A stretch of 64,000 nucleotides of DNA from Terriglobia bacterium (GTDB lineage Bacteria; Acidobacteriota; Terriglobia; Terriglobales; Acidobacteriaceae), in NCBI GenBank assembly GCA_020073215.1, contig JAIQFO010000005.1:1-64000 (forward strand), in the 5' to 3' direction. This document shows positions 9,332 through 17,666 of this stretch, piece after piece. The notes under the pieces are model-generated. The model did no database searches. It saw nothing but the letters and a program-made list of their open reading frames with translations, and had not been told where the DNA came from. Position numbers and translations under genes: made by a program. The number at the start of each line of letters is the position of its first letter. Positions within the stretch are counted from its first letter, which is position 1.

Positions 9332-10687
9332 ATGTTCGAGAATCTCCAGGAAAAACTCCAGCGCGCCTTCAAGTCTCTTCGTGGACAAGCGGTCCTCACG
9401 GAAGAGAACATCTCCGAGGCGCTGAAGCAGATTCGTCTGGCGCTGCTTGAGGCGGACGTCAACTTCAAAGTTGTCAAAGAGCTTATCGACCGCATCCAGG
9501 CCAAGGCTGTGGGGCAGGAAGTGCTGACTGCGCTCTCGCCGGGCGAGCAGGTCATTAAGATCGTCCGCGACGAACTGGTCGCGACGCTCGGCAAAGACAC
9601 GGCTAAATTGAAATTCGCCTCGCAACCGCCGACCGTCGTGCTCATGGCGGGGTTGCAGGGGTCGGGCAAGACTACAACGTCGGGCAAGCTTGCCAACTGG
9701 CTGAAGAATGGCGGCCACCGTCCGCTGCTGGTTTCGGTTGACGTTTACCGTCCGGCGGCGCGCGAGCAACTTAAAGTGGTTGCGGCGGCGATCAAGGCCA
9801 ATCTTTACGAAGGCGAGGTCGGCGAGGCGAATACGGCTACCGTCGAGCGGCTTGCGAAAGAAGCGCGCCGCGAAGCCATCAACTCGGGCTGCGACGTGCT
9901 CATTGTTGATACCGCCGGCCGCCTCCACATCGACGACCAACTCATGGAGGAGATGCAGTCGCTGAAGCGGCTGCTCAATCCGCAGGAGATTTTGTTTGTC
10001 GCCGATTCGATGACTGGACAGGACGCCGTCCGCTCGGCCGACGAATTCCATAAGAAGCTCACGCTTACCGGCGTCGTGCTTACTAAGATGGACGGCGATG
10101 CACGCGGCGGCGCGGCGCTTTCCATTCGGCAGGTTACTGGACAGCCCATCAAGTTCATCGGCATCGGCGAAAAATACGATGCGCTTGAGCCTTTCCATCC
10201 CGACCGCATCGTGTCGCGCATTCTGGGCATGGGCGACATCCTCTCGCTCATCGAAAAAGCCGAGTCGCAGATCGACAAGAAGAAGGCCAATGAGCTTGCC
10301 TCCAAAGTGCTTGCGGGCGACGGCTTTTCGCTGGAAGATTTCCGCGACCAGTTGCGCCAGGTTCGCAAAATGGGATCCCTACAAAGTCTCATGGGCATGT
10401 TACCCAGCGTCGGCGCATTTTCCGGTCTGCAGAAAGCCGCCGACAAGGTTGACGAAAAACAGATCAACCGGGTCGAGGCCATCATCAATTCCATGACCGG
10501 CTTTGAGCGCAACCATCACGAAGCCATCAGCGGCAGCCGCCGCAAACGCATCGCTCGCGGCTCCGGCACCAGCGTGCAGGAAGTCAACAACCTGCTTCGG
10601 CAGTATGCCCAGATGAAGAAAATGTTCAAGCAAATGGGCAAGCCCAGCTTCGCTCGGCGAATGGCGGGGATGAAGTTTCCCAGGTAG
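9332..10687 (+). CDS. ffh: Signal recognition particle GTPase Ffh
   Basis: Binds SRP RNA and the signal sequences of nascent membrane proteins and delivers ribosomes to FtsY. The 451-residue protein has an N-domain four-helix bundle and a G domain with P-loop LQGSGKTTTSGKLA, VDVYRPAA, VDTAGRL and TKMDGD. The M domain from about 325 on is rich in Met, with FARRMAGMKFPR at the end. The ATG at 9332 fits the usual MFENLQEKL start; an in-frame TTG at 9320 is less likely. No SRP RNA or ftsY was found in the window. Confidence 0.96.
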   Translation: MFENLQEKLQRAFKSLRGQAVLTEENISEALKQIRLALLEADVNFKVVKELIDRIQAKAVGQEVLTALSPGEQVIKIVRDELVATLGKDTAKLKFASQPPTVVLMAGLQGSGKTTTSGKLANWLKNGGHRPLLVSVDVYRPAAREQLKVVAAAIKANLYEGEVGEANTATVERLAKEARREAINSGCDVLIVDTAGRLHIDDQLMEEMQSLKRLLNPQEILFVADSMTGQDAVRSADEFHKKLTLTGVVLTKMDGDARGGAALSIRQVTGQPIKFIGIGEKYDALEPFHPDRIVSRILGMGDILSLIEKAESQIDKKKANELASKVLAGDGFSLEDFRDQLRQVRKMGSLQSLMGMLPSVGAFSGLQKAADKVDEKQINRVEAIINSMTGFERNHHEAISGSRRKRIARGSGTSVQEVNNLLRQYAQMKKMFKQMGKPSFARRMAGMKFPR

Positions 10688-10690
10688 GAC

Positions 10691-10715
10691 CAGTTCTCAG
10701 TTGTCAGTTGTCAGT
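10691..10715. repeat. Short CAGTTSTCAG-type repeat
   Basis: A run of CAGTTCTC/CAGTTGTC heptamer-like units just after ffh. Related tracts occur at 24662-24752 and 30824-30912, where they form long inverted repeats. Confidence 0.5.
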
Positions 10716-10757
10716 AAAATCCTCACCAGCTCGTGACGGTATATCATTCCGACGACG

Positions 10758-11501
10758 ATGGACTCTTTCGATCCAGCCGGACAGGAATTTCTGCGCGTCT
10801 CCGAGCGGTATCGGCAGATGAGCGATGACGAACTCATGGTCCTCATGCCGCAAAGTTCGGAATTGACGCCTTTTGCCCAGGAAGCTCTTGTCAACGAGGT
10901 TCGATCACGCGGGCTCAAGGCTGAGGTTGAGGACGAGAAGCCACCTGCTCCGTCGTCGGTTAAGCCGCCGCCCGCTTTCTTTGGGCACGAATCTGAGCAC
11001 GAATCTCCGAAATTCCGCGATTCGGCCGGTCCCGGTTTTCCCGACCTCGATTCTTCACAGGAAGACCAGTACGACGAAGACCGCAAACTGGTTGAGCTCT
11101 GTACCGTGTGGAGTGTGCGCGACGCGCTCAAGGTACAGACGATTCTTGATGAGGCGGGAATTCCGTTTTTCATGGGACCAGGAAAAGCTACGGCCGTGGA
11201 CGGGGTGACCTCGAATTTCGCCAAGGGGGTCGGCGTGCAAATCATGCAAATAGGTCTGCCATGGGCTCGGCCGGCAATGCAGCACTACGAGCCTGAGGAC
11301 GATCCGACTCCAAAAGAGAAGAATCAAGAGCTCGACGAGCTTCCGGTGCGCTGTCCCAAATGCCATTCCACGGAAGTCGTATTTGAGGGTCTCACCTCTG
11401 CGCCGGCAATGGCGACGGATGAGTCTTCCCAAGAATACAAATGGACTTGCGATTCGTGCGGCCACCAATGGGAAGACGACGGCGTCGCGAAAGAGGAATG
11501 A
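10758..11501 (+). CDS. Uncharacterised protein with DUF2007-like middle and C-terminal zinc ribbon
   Basis: 247 residues, no signal peptide. Three parts are visible. The N-terminal segment (about 1-60) is helical, with ERYRQMSDDELM. An acidic, Pro-rich linker leads to a middle region (about 110-175, VELCTVWSVRDALKVQTIL onward) that resembles small DUF2007-type domains, in which a protein senses or binds through a short ferredoxin-like fold. The C-terminal zinc ribbon has CPKC near 198 and CDSC near 230. A treble of this kind suggests nucleic-acid or protein binding, but no function is assigned. The ATG at 10758 lies 70 bp after ffh; the gene converges with the PIN toxin gene across a hairpin. 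Confidence 0.7.
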   Translation: MDSFDPAGQEFLRVSERYRQMSDDELMVLMPQSSELTPFAQEALVNEVRSRGLKAEVEDEKPPAPSSVKPPPAFFGHESEHESPKFRDSAGPGFPDLDSSQEDQYDEDRKLVELCTVWSVRDALKVQTILDEAGIPFFMGPGKATAVDGVTSNFAKGVGVQIMQIGLPWARPAMQHYEPEDDPTPKEKNQELDELPVRCPKCHSTEVVFEGLTSAPAMATDESSQEYKWTCDSCGHQWEDDGVAKEE

Positions 11502-11540
11502 GGCGCACGCGAATCCTAAGTGGACGGAGCCATGAAATCG

Positions 11541-11565
11541 CACCTTTCGAAAAGCGTGAAAGGTG
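11541..11565. repeat. Hairpin between converging genes
   Basis: CACCTTTC (11541-11548) and GAAAGGTG (11558-11565) pair perfectly around a 9-nt loop. There is no T-run on either side, so it is either a bidirectional transcription barrier or another dispersed hairpin repeat. Confidence 0.5.
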
Positions 11566-11584
11566 GGGCAGCCCGGCTGTCGAA

Positions 11585-11977
11585 TCAAAACACCTCGATT
11601 GCCGCGGTGTGACCGGATGCAGACGCGAGCCGGGCGTCACGTGTAACCAATCGAGCTCCGAGTTTTTCGGCAAGCACGACGTAGGCCGCATCATACGCGG
11701 ACAAATTGTGACGGAGCTGCCAGATCCGGGGCAGCAGAAAGAAGTGGGGATACCGGGTGATTCGCAAATCGAGCAAGTCCTCGATGGCCTGATCAGCGCG
11801 GTCGGTTGAGACTGAGCCTTCCCGCACCAGACGCCGCAGTACCTGACCGACCTCAAGATCCAGCAGGTGAGGGGCGTGCAGGGATTCGTGGTGCGAGTAA
11901 ATCCGCTGCTCAATCCGCTGTCCGGCAGCGGTCTGAAGCAGCCAGTCAATGGCGGCGGATGCGTCGAGGACAATCAT
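11585..11977 (-). CDS. vapC: PIN-domain ribonuclease toxin (VapC-like)
   Basis: A 130-residue PIN domain. Asp5 in MIVLDASAAIDWLL, the central acidic DLEVGQVL, and the AYDAAYVVLAEKLGARLVTRD block supply the acidic residues that bind Mg/Mn in VapC nucleases, which typically cut tRNA. It follows the antitoxin gene on the same strand, with 6 bp between the antitoxin stop codon and this ATG, the usual toxin-antitoxin order. Transcription should be controlled from the palindrome at 12210-12247. Confidence 0.88.
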   Translation of the reverse strand: MIVLDASAAIDWLLQTAAGQRIEQRIYSHHESLHAPHLLDLEVGQVLRRLVREGSVSTDRADQAIEDLLDLRITRYPHFFLLPRIWQLRHNLSAYDAAYVVLAEKLGARLVTRDARLASASGHTAAIEVF

Positions 11978-11983
11978 CCGGGA

Positions 11984-12214
11984 TCACCGTGCGTTGCGCT
12001 CTTCTTGCACCAGGCGGGCAGTATCGAGTTGGACGGCGACGGGCTCGCGCTTATGCAGACGCGCGCGTAGCTCTGTCAAAGTCGGCCGCTCTGCGATCTC
12101 TCTAATTTCTGCCAACAGGTAGTCTGATAATGACATGCCCGCGGTTGCGGCACGGGCTTTCAGAGTGCGATGCAGGGCGTCGGGCACATTCCGAAGCTGA
12201 ATCATCTTCGACAT
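11984..12214 (-). CDS. vapB: Ribbon-helix-helix antitoxin (VapB/FitA-like)
   Basis: A 76-residue protein. Its N-terminal half, MIQLRNVPDALHRTLKARA then GMSLSDYLLAEI, has the strand-helix-helix pattern of FitA-type ribbon-helix-helix repressors. The basic C-terminal tail is the expected toxin-binding part. It lies directly upstream of the PIN toxin gene and probably neutralises the toxin and autoregulates the pair. Its ATG sits inside the left arm of a 38-bp inverted repeat, the likely operator. Confidence 0.85.
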   Translation of the reverse strand: MSKMIQLRNVPDALHRTLKARAATAGMSLSDYLLAEIREIAERPTLTELRARLHKREPVAVQLDTARLVQEERNAR

Positions 12215-12247
12215 GTGTCAAACATACTTTCATGTTTAGCACATGTC
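12210..12247 (-). promoter_or_regulatory. Inverted-repeat operator overlapping the antitoxin start
   Basis: Two 16-nt arms (12210-12225 and 12232-12247) separated by 6 nt pair at 14 of 16 positions. The left arm includes the antitoxin start codon (12212-12214). The position and symmetry are what a dimeric ribbon-helix-helix autorepressor would bind. No protein-binding data are available. Confidence 0.65.
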
Positions 12248-12330
12248 AACCCGTCGGGCCGAAAAGCGCGAGACTAGGGGCCTTTCGATGCCGCCACTTG
12301 GAAAGACAGGTTGGGGGGCGGAAAAAACGG

Positions 12331-12370
12331 GCCGAGCGTTGCTCGGCTTGGACGGGCGGGGGCGCCCGTC
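12331..12370. repeat. Double hairpin repeat
   Basis: GCCGAGC-GTT-GCTCGGC (12331-12347) is followed by GACGGGCG-GGGG-CGCCCGTC (12351-12370) and a CCCCACAC tail. The second hairpin and tail have relatives at 14989-15038 and 23166-23189, so this is a dispersed intergenic repeat. Confidence 0.6.
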
Positions 12371-12422
12371 CCCACACTGGCAAAAGCAAGCGCAACTTCT
12401 TCGCGCCTTGGTTCATCTAAAA

Positions 12423-12457
12423 CTTGACAATGATTCGCTCAGGTTATAGCATAACCT
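12423..12457 (+). promoter_or_regulatory. dnaK promoter with HAIR-like element and overlapping palindrome
   Basis: A -35 box TTGACA (12424-12429) is spaced 17 bp from TAGCAT (12447-12452), a good housekeeping promoter. CTTGACA-N7-GCTCAGG (12423-12443) matches the HspR operator CTTGAGT-N7-ACTCAAG at 10 of 14 positions, with exact spacing. AGGTTAT-AGC-ATAACCT (12441-12457) is a perfect palindrome lying on the -10. No CIRCE element was seen. Heat-shock control by an HspR-type repressor is an inference. Confidence 0.55.
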
Positions 12458-12515
12458 AGGTGGCAATCATCATCACGCTGATTATAAAGCACTTATTTGT
12501 ATCGGAGGATGCGTT

Positions 12516-14456
12516 ATGAGCAAGATTATCGGAATTGACCTAGGCACGACCAACTCCTGCGTGGCAATTATGGAGGGCGGAGAGCCGAAAGTTATCCCGA
12601 ACGAAGAAGGTGGGCGGACTACGCCTTCGGTCGTTGGATTCACCAAGACCGGCGAACGGCTGGTGGGGCAGGTCGCCAAGCGGCAGGCCATTACCAATCC
12701 TGAAAACACGGTGTACTCGATCAAGCGGTTCATGGGGCGCCGCTACGACGAGGTTAGCGAAGAGATGAAGATGGTCCCCTTCAAGGTCGAGCGGGACGGC
12801 GAGCATGTGGCCGTCATGGCGCAGGGAAAGAAGTACACTCCGCCCGAGGTCTCGGCGATGATTCTGCAAAAGCTGAAGAAGGCGGCGGAAGACTATCTGG
12901 GCGAGAAGGTCACCGAGGCGGTCATCACCGTGCCGGCTTATTTCAACGACGCGCAGCGGCAGGCTACGAAAGACGCCGGGCGGATTGCCGGGCTTGAAGT
13001 GAAGCGAATCATCAACGAGCCGACGGCGGCCGCTTTGGCCTACGGGCTCGACAAGGGTAAGGACGAGACCATCGCCGTCTACGACTTTGGCGGCGGCACG
13101 TTTGATATTTCGATCCTCGAAGTCGGCGAGGGCGTCATCGAGGTGAAGGCCACGAATGGCGACACGCACCTGGGCGGCGACAACATCGATCAGCGGCTGG
13201 TGGATTGGCTGATTGACGAGTTCAAGAAGGATGAAGGGCTCGACCTGCGCGGCAAGGGTAATGAGATGGCTTTGCAGCGTCTGCGGGACGCGGCGGAGCG
13301 CGCGAAGATTGAGCTTTCTACCACCATGGAGCACGAGATCAATCTGCCGTTTATTACGGCGGACGCGTCCGGACCGAAGCACCTGGTCAAGAAGCTGACC
13401 CGGGCCAAACTCGAAACCATGATCGAAGACATTTTGCAGCGCTCGGTTGGCCCGTGCAAGCAGTGCATGAAAGATGCGGGGATCGACGCCAGCAAGATCA
13501 ACGAAGTGGTGCTGGTGGGCGGACAGACGCGGATGCCGCGCATCCAGCAGATCGTAAAGGACCTGTTTGGGCGCGAAGGCCACAAAGGCGTGAACCCGGA
13601 TGAAGTGGTGGCGGTCGGCGCGGGCATTCAGGGCGGCGTGCTCAAGGGCGAAGTGAAAGACCTGCTGCTGCTGGACGTGACTCCTTTGACGTTGTCGATC
13701 GAGACTTTGGGCGGCGTGGCGACGGGGATGATCCCGCGGAACACCACGATTCCTACTAAGAAGACGGAGACGTTTTCTACGGCGGCCGACAGTCAGACGT
13801 CGGTTGAAGTGCATGTGCTGCAGGGGGAGCGTCCTATGGCGGCGCAGAACCGGACGCTGGGCAAATTCCATTTGACGGGACTGCCGCCGGCGCCTCGGGG
13901 CATTCCGCAGATTGAAGTGACGTTTGATATTGACGCTAACGGCATCCTGAACGTGACCGCGAAGGACATGGCCACGGGCAAGGATCAGAAGATCACGATT
14001 ACTTCGTCTTCGGGGCTGTCTAAGGAAGAAGTAGAGCGCATGGCTAAGGAAGCCGACGCGCACTCGTCCGAGGACAAGGCCCGGCGCGAAGAGATCGAAG
14101 CCAAGAATCAGCTCGACTCGATGGTTTACAACATCGAGAAGATGCTGAAGGAGCATGGCGACAAGATCTCGGGCACGGAGCGCGGAGACGTGGAGAACGC
14201 TTTGGCGGACGCTAAGAAGGCGATCGAGAGCGGCGACAAGGCGCAGATGGATTCGGCGCGCGAGAAGCTGACTACGGCTTCGCATAAGCTGGCGGAACAG
14301 ATGTATAAGGCGACGCAGGCGGCGGGCACTCCGGGCGCTGGAACTGGACCTGAGCCGGGGCCTGGTGCGGCTTCGGGCGGCGACGGCGAGGCCAAGAAGA
14401 AGAAAGACGAAGGCGTGATCGACGCCGAGTACGTGGATGTCGAAGACAAGAAATAA
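12516..14456 (+). CDS. dnaK: Chaperone protein DnaK (Hsp70)
   Basis: ATP-dependent folding chaperone of 646 residues. The nucleotide-binding domain has [33 protein letters not shown] and [15 protein letters not shown]. The substrate-binding domain includes [17 protein letters not shown]. The lid ends in a Gly/Ala/Pro-rich linker and a short acidic tail, [11 protein letters not shown], slightly different from the usual EEVD-like end. The ATG is preceded by GGAGG. grpE and dnaJ are not adjacent; dnaK stands alone between its own promoter and a terminator. Confidence 0.98.
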   Translation: MSKIIGIDLGTTNSCVAIMEGGEPKVIPNEEGGRTTPSVVGFTKTGERLVGQVAKRQAITNPENTVYSIKRFMGRRYDEVSEEMKMVPFKVERDGEHVAVMAQGKKYTPPEVSAMILQKLKKAAEDYLGEKVTEAVITVPAYFNDAQRQATKDAGRIAGLEVKRIINEPTAAALAYGLDKGKDETIAVYDFGGGTFDISILEVGEGVIEVKATNGDTHLGGDNIDQRLVDWLIDEFKKDEGLDLRGKGNEMALQRLRDAAERAKIELSTTMEHEINLPFITADASGPKHLVKKLTRAKLETMIEDILQRSVGPCKQCMKDAGIDASKINEVVLVGGQTRMPRIQQIVKDLFGREGHKGVNPDEVVAVGAGIQGGVLKGEVKDLLLLDVTPLTLSIETLGGVATGMIPRNTTIPTKKTETFSTAADSQTSVEVHVLQGERPMAAQNRTLGKFHLTGLPPAPRGIPQIEVTFDIDANGILNVTAKDMATGKDQKITITSSSGLSKEEVERMAKEADAHSSEDKARREEIEAKNQLDSMVYNIEKMLKEHGDKISGTERGDVENALADAKKAIESGDKAQMDSAREKLTTASHKLAEQMYKATQAAGTPGAGTGPEPGPGAASGGDGEAKKKKDEGVIDAEYVDVEDKK

Positions 14457-14486
14457 GCTGCTAGCTTTTGGCTATTAGTTCTTAGT

Positions 14487-14514
14487 TTGGGGACGCGTCG
14501 AGCGTCCCCAATTT
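14487..14514 (+). terminator. Factor-independent terminator of dnaK
   Basis: A perfect 10-bp stem, TTGGGGACGC (14487-14496) and GCGTCCCCAA (14502-14511), with a 5-nt loop, followed by a short T-run, 30 bp after the dnaK stop codon. Confidence 0.75.
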
Positions 14515-14600
14515 GCATCTTAATAGCTGACAGTTCTCATCCCAAGCTCCCGGGGTCCCGGCCAGAGCATCTGCTGGCTGGGGTGGGGAGCGAGGGATCC

Positions 14601-14810
14601 GTGGTCAGGCTCAGGAAAGAGGAAAGCGAATTGAGATTCGAAGTCAATGGACAGATGTTTTTTGTGAATTTCGTCCCCGAAGAGGGGCGTTGGTACTGCT
14701 TCGCCCCAACCGCGACAGGAGTGCAGCGGATCCCGGTGTCGATGGACACGACTCCCTTCGAGTCGTTCACTGTCGCAGTGGACGAGCAGATGAAGGATGT
14801 GGTGAATTAA
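14601..14810 (+). CDS. Small uncharacterised protein
   Basis: A 69-residue product when started at the GTG at 14601, which has a GGGGAGCGAGGG purine tract just upstream. The frame is open further back to 14487, but that start lies inside the dnaK terminator hairpin. The protein has alternating hydrophobic residues, with ELRFEVNGQMFFVNFVPEEG and WYCFAPTATGVQRIPVSMD, suggesting a small all-beta fold. No signal peptide or known motif is present. I do not recognise it; the regular beta pattern and start signals make it a probable real gene. Confidence 0.5.
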   Translation: MVRLRKEESELRFEVNGQMFFVNFVPEEGRWYCFAPTATGVQRIPVSMDTTPFESFTVAVDEQMKDVVN

Positions 14811-14883
14811 GTTGCGATTCCCACAAGACTGCGACCCTGCGCGAAATCAAATCCCTCTGCATGGGCAAGACTAGATACATAGA

Positions 14884-14906
14884 TCCTTCGCTTCGTTCAG
14901 GATGAC
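14884..14906. repeat. TCCTTCGCTTCG-type dispersed repeat
   Basis: A 23-nt element that recurs with one difference at 24986-25008 and in a longer relative at 24128-24183. It contains a small hairpin and lies between genes in each case. Confidence 0.6.
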
Positions 14907-14988
14907 CACTCGGATTTGGTCTTTCGCTCAGCGAAACAACGCAAGTTTGCGCCACAAATCTACGGGACACGCGAATCGTGCCGGGCAG

Positions 14989-15038
14989 GACGGGCGAGCC
15001 TGCCGTGAGCTTGCCGAAGGGAGCGCCTGTCCCCACAC
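14989..15038. repeat. GACGGGCG...CCCCACAC repeat
   Basis: A GACGGGCG start, a Gly-tract-like inverted centre and a GCGCCTGTCCCCACAC end. It resembles the elements at 12351-12376 and 23166-23189. It lies about 50 bp upstream of rlmB. Confidence 0.5.
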
Positions 15039-15086
15039 TAACCCGTTGCTCCACGAGCGGGGATACCGCGCTGTACACTACTGGGC

Positions 15087-15833
15087 GTGAATATCCTTTA
15101 CGGAATCAATACGGTTACGGAAGCGCTCAAGGCGCGCGGGCGCAACTTCGAGTGGGTGGCGGTCGCCAAGGAGCGGAACGATATTCGCTTGAAGCGGGTG
15201 ATCGATGAATGCCGCAAGATCGGCGTTCCGGTGCGTGTTTTGTCGCGGATGGAACTGGACGAGATTGCGGGCAACGCCGCGCATCAAGGACTGGTGGCGG
15301 CGACGTCGGCAAAACAATATAGCGATCTCGATGACCTGGTGGCGGCGCGGCGCGGCGACCACTCGCTGATCGTGGTGCTCGACGGCGTCGAAGATCCGCA
15401 CAATCTGGGAGCGATCTTGCGCACGGCGGATGCTGCAGGCGCGGATGGCGTGGTGATTCCCGAACGCCGGTCGGCCGCGGTTACGGGCGCGGTGGCGAAG
15501 GTTTCGGCGGGAGCCAGCGAGCACCTTCCCGTGGCGAAAGTCACGAACATATCACGGGCGCTCGAGGAATTGAAGGCTAAGGACCTTTGGATTGTCGGAC
15601 TGGATGAGCGCGGCGAGCAAACTTACGACGCAGTGGACTACAAGATGCACTGCGCGGTCGTGCTCGGCGCCGAAGGCAAGGGACTGCACGACCTGGTGCG
15701 TAAACATTGCGATTTTCTGGTGTCGATTCCGATGCTGGGGAAAGTTCCATCGCTGAATGTATCGGTGGCGGCGGGCGTGGTGCTATATGAAGTTGTGCGG
15801 CAGAGGCGGCGGGACGCATCGAAACAATCATGA
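15087..15833 (+). CDS. rlmB: 23S rRNA 2'-O-ribose methyltransferase, TrmH/RlmB family
   Basis: SPOUT-fold methyltransferase of 248 residues that uses SAM to methylate a ribose, in E. coli G2251 of 23S rRNA. The N-terminal substrate-binding domain starts with LYGINTVTEALKARG. The three SPOUT motifs follow: LDGVEDPHNLGAILRTADA, VVLGAEGKGL and IPMLGKVPSLNVSVAAG. The start is GTG at 15087. Its stop codon overlaps the ATG of the next gene in an ATGA, so the two are translationally coupled. Confidence 0.92.
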   Translation: MNILYGINTVTEALKARGRNFEWVAVAKERNDIRLKRVIDECRKIGVPVRVLSRMELDEIAGNAAHQGLVAATSAKQYSDLDDLVAARRGDHSLIVVLDGVEDPHNLGAILRTADAAGADGVVIPERRSAAVTGAVAKVSAGASEHLPVAKVTNISRALEELKAKDLWIVGLDERGEQTYDAVDYKMHCAVVLGAEGKGLHDLVRKHCDFLVSIPMLGKVPSLNVSVAAGVVLYEVVRQRRRDASKQS

Positions 15834-17536
15834 GAACCCTCTGTGTCCTCTGTGCCCTCTGTGGTTTAAGTTCCTTGTCCTTCGCTTTGGACCGCGAAGC
15901 CTTCACCATTGCGAAATATGATTTGCAGATTCGCCTGGAACCGGAGCAGCAGAGGCTCGGCGCCCGGGGCAAGATCACTTTGCGCAACGACTCGGCTCAT
16001 CCGCAGAAGATCGTGGCGCTGCAGATTTCTTCCTCTCTCTCTTGGAGTTCGATTCGAGTGGATGGCAAGGCCGTGCAATTCGTTTCGCAACCCTACACTT
16101 CCGACATCGACCACACGGGCGCGCTTTCCGAAGCCATCGTTACCCTGCCTGCCGAGATCAAGCCGAAAGATTCCGTGGAGGTCGAAGTCGGCTATGAGGG
16201 TGTGATTCCTCTGGATGCGACGCGGCTGATTCGGGTCGGAGTGCCGGAGGGGGTTGCCAAACATTCGAGCTGGGACCAGATCAGCTCATCGTTCACGGCG
16301 GTGCGTGGCGCGGGATATGTGGCTTGGTATCCGATTACAACGGAGTCGGCGGACTTTTCGGAGGGGAACAGTCTGTTTGAGGTGGTGGACCGGTGGAGGG
16401 CGCGGGAGGCGGAGAGCGAATTTAGAGTCAAGATTGCGGCGTTTGGTGTGACCGGAGAGTCGCCCCGTTTCTTGATCTGTTCACCCGGCGGCCAGGGGGG
16501 CATCGAAATGCTGGACCGCGCGCAAAAGGTCACTGCGGAATGCTCGAGGACACAACTCGGCACGGTCACGCCAACATTCGTGATGGCCGACTATCAGGAC
16601 GGGTCAAAACCTCCTTTCTATCTGTTTAGTTTTCCTGGCCACGAGGAAGGGGCGTCAACGTACTCCAACGCGCTTGGCCCGGCAACGAAATTTGTCACCG
16701 GATGGTTCGGCCAGCCGACCGCTCCCATTGCCATCGCCGATTTTGCCGATCCGCATTCGGCTCCGTTTGAAAGCGGCACGCTGCTCATGGCGTCGATGGC
16801 CGCGGAAGACTCGAAACTGGCGGGGATCAACCTGGTTCACGAACTGGTCCATGCCGCGCTGCCATCGTCTCGGCCATGGGTATACGAAGGGCTGGCGCAC
16901 TTTGCCGAGGCGATGTATCGGCAACAGCAAGGCGGACGTCAGGCGGCGCTCGATTTTCTTGGGCTGCACCGGGCGACGTTTCTTGAGTCGGAAAAAGAAG
17001 TAGCGGGTGCCAAGAAGAAAAATCCTGGCCAGCCGCTCTCGAGCACATTCGATGAAACTTACTATCGGAGCAAAGCTGCGTATGTGTGGTGGATGTTACG
17101 CGACATGGTTGGCGACGATGCGCTGAAGCAGGCCATTCGCAAATATCGGGCCGAGGACGACAAAGATCCAAAGTATGTGGAGCAATTGATCGAAGCCGCC
17201 GCCAAGCGCGATCTGGGCTGGTTCTTCGACGACTGGGTATATACGGACCGCGGCCTGCCGGATTTCCATGTGCAGTCGGTGCATCCGTGGAAGACGGAAC
17301 GAGGAGTGCAGTTCATTACCGTAACGCTGGAAAACCTTGGCAACGCCGGGGCGGAAGTTCCGTTCACGATATTGTTTTCAGGCGGCGAAATCTCGAAACG
17401 GATCGAGGTGCGCGCCAATGGCACCGCTACAACGCGCGTTGAATTGCCGGGCACGCCGACCGAAATCGTGGTCAACGATGGCAGCGTTCCGGAGAGCGAT
17501 GTGACGAATAATGGGTTCAAGATTACCGGACCATAG
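15830..17536 (+). CDS. Secreted M1-like zinc metallopeptidase
   Basis: A 568-residue protein with a short signal peptide ending near residue 20 and an N-terminal beta-sandwich like that of M1 aminopeptidases (about 25-130). The zinc site is HELVH near residues 336-340, followed after exactly 18 residues by Glu in WVYEGLAHFAE, the HExxH-x18-E pattern of gluzincins. A C-terminal beta domain ends the protein. No GAMEN-type aminopeptidase motif was noticed, so specificity is uncertain. The first codons, RTLCVLCALCG, come from a dispersed DNA repeat (15838-15867). It overlaps rlmB by 4 bp, and an inverted copy of that repeat follows the gene. Confidence 0.8.
   Translation: MRTLCVLCALCGLSSLSFALDREAFTIAKYDLQIRLEPEQQRLGARGKITLRNDSAHPQKIVALQISSSLSWSSIRVDGKAVQFVSQPYTSDIDHTGALSEAIVTLPAEIKPKDSVEVEVGYEGVIPLDATRLIRVGVPEGVAKHSSWDQISSSFTAVRGAGYVAWYPITTESADFSEGNSLFEVVDRWRAREAESEFRVKIAAFGVTGESPRFLICSPGGQGGIEMLDRAQKVTAECSRTQLGTVTPTFVMADYQDGSKPPFYLFSFPGHEEGASTYSNALGPATKFVTGWFGQPTAPIAIADFADPHSAPFESGTLLMASMAAEDSKLAGINLVHELVHAALPSSRPWVYEGLAHFAEAMYRQQQGGRQAALDFLGLHRATFLESEKEVAGAKKKNPGQPLSSTFDETYYRSKAAYVWWMLRDMVGDDALKQAIRKYRAEDDKDPKYVEQLIEAAAKRDLGWFFDDWVYTDRGLPDFHVQSVHPWKTERGVQFITVTLENLGNAGAEVPFTILFSGGEISKRIEVRANGTATTRVELPGTPTEIVVNDGSVPESDVTNNGFKITGP
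15838..15867. repeat. CCTCTGTG-type tandem repeat forming the signal-peptide code
   Basis: Three near-identical 9-10 nt units of the form CCTCTGTG, reading as Leu-Cys-Val/Ala. It lies inside codons 3-12 of the metallopeptidase gene. A degenerate copy in the opposite orientation is at 17582-17613. Confidence 0.6.
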
Positions 17537-17581
17537 TCGGTTGCGGATCTGGGTGCCTTTGGCCGGGGACGGGAAAGCTTG

Positions 17582-17613
17582 AACCACGGGGGGCACAGGG
17601 GTCCACGGGGGAA
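17582..17613. repeat. CCACGGGGG-type tandem repeat, inverted copy
   Basis: Three units of the form CCACGGGG/GCACAGGGG. Read in reverse complement it matches the layout of the repeat at 15838-15867, so the metallopeptidase gene is bracketed by inverted copies. Confidence 0.5.
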
Positions 17614-17666
17614 CGCTCAGTGGGCGTGGTAGATTGAGTTTCTCTCTTTTTTCTCGAGGAGATCGC

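Larger units (their letters stand above)
12215..12515. other. Intergenic region between vapBC and dnaK
   Basis: No gene is seen. It holds, from left to right, the vapB operator, two adjacent hairpin repeats (12331-12370), then the dnaK promoter with HAIR-like and palindromic elements (12423-12457), and an SD-like GGAGG shortly before the dnaK ATG. Confidence 0.7.

Noticed and set aside
12540-14285. Minus-strand frame of 581 codons over dnaK
   Set aside because: Shadow of dnaK, whose sequence is strongly conserved; the translated product is Arg/His-rich with no domain.
14487-14600. 5' extension of the small gene that ends at 14810
   Set aside because: Its first codons lie inside the dnaK terminator hairpin; the GTG at 14601, with a purine-rich site upstream, is a better start.
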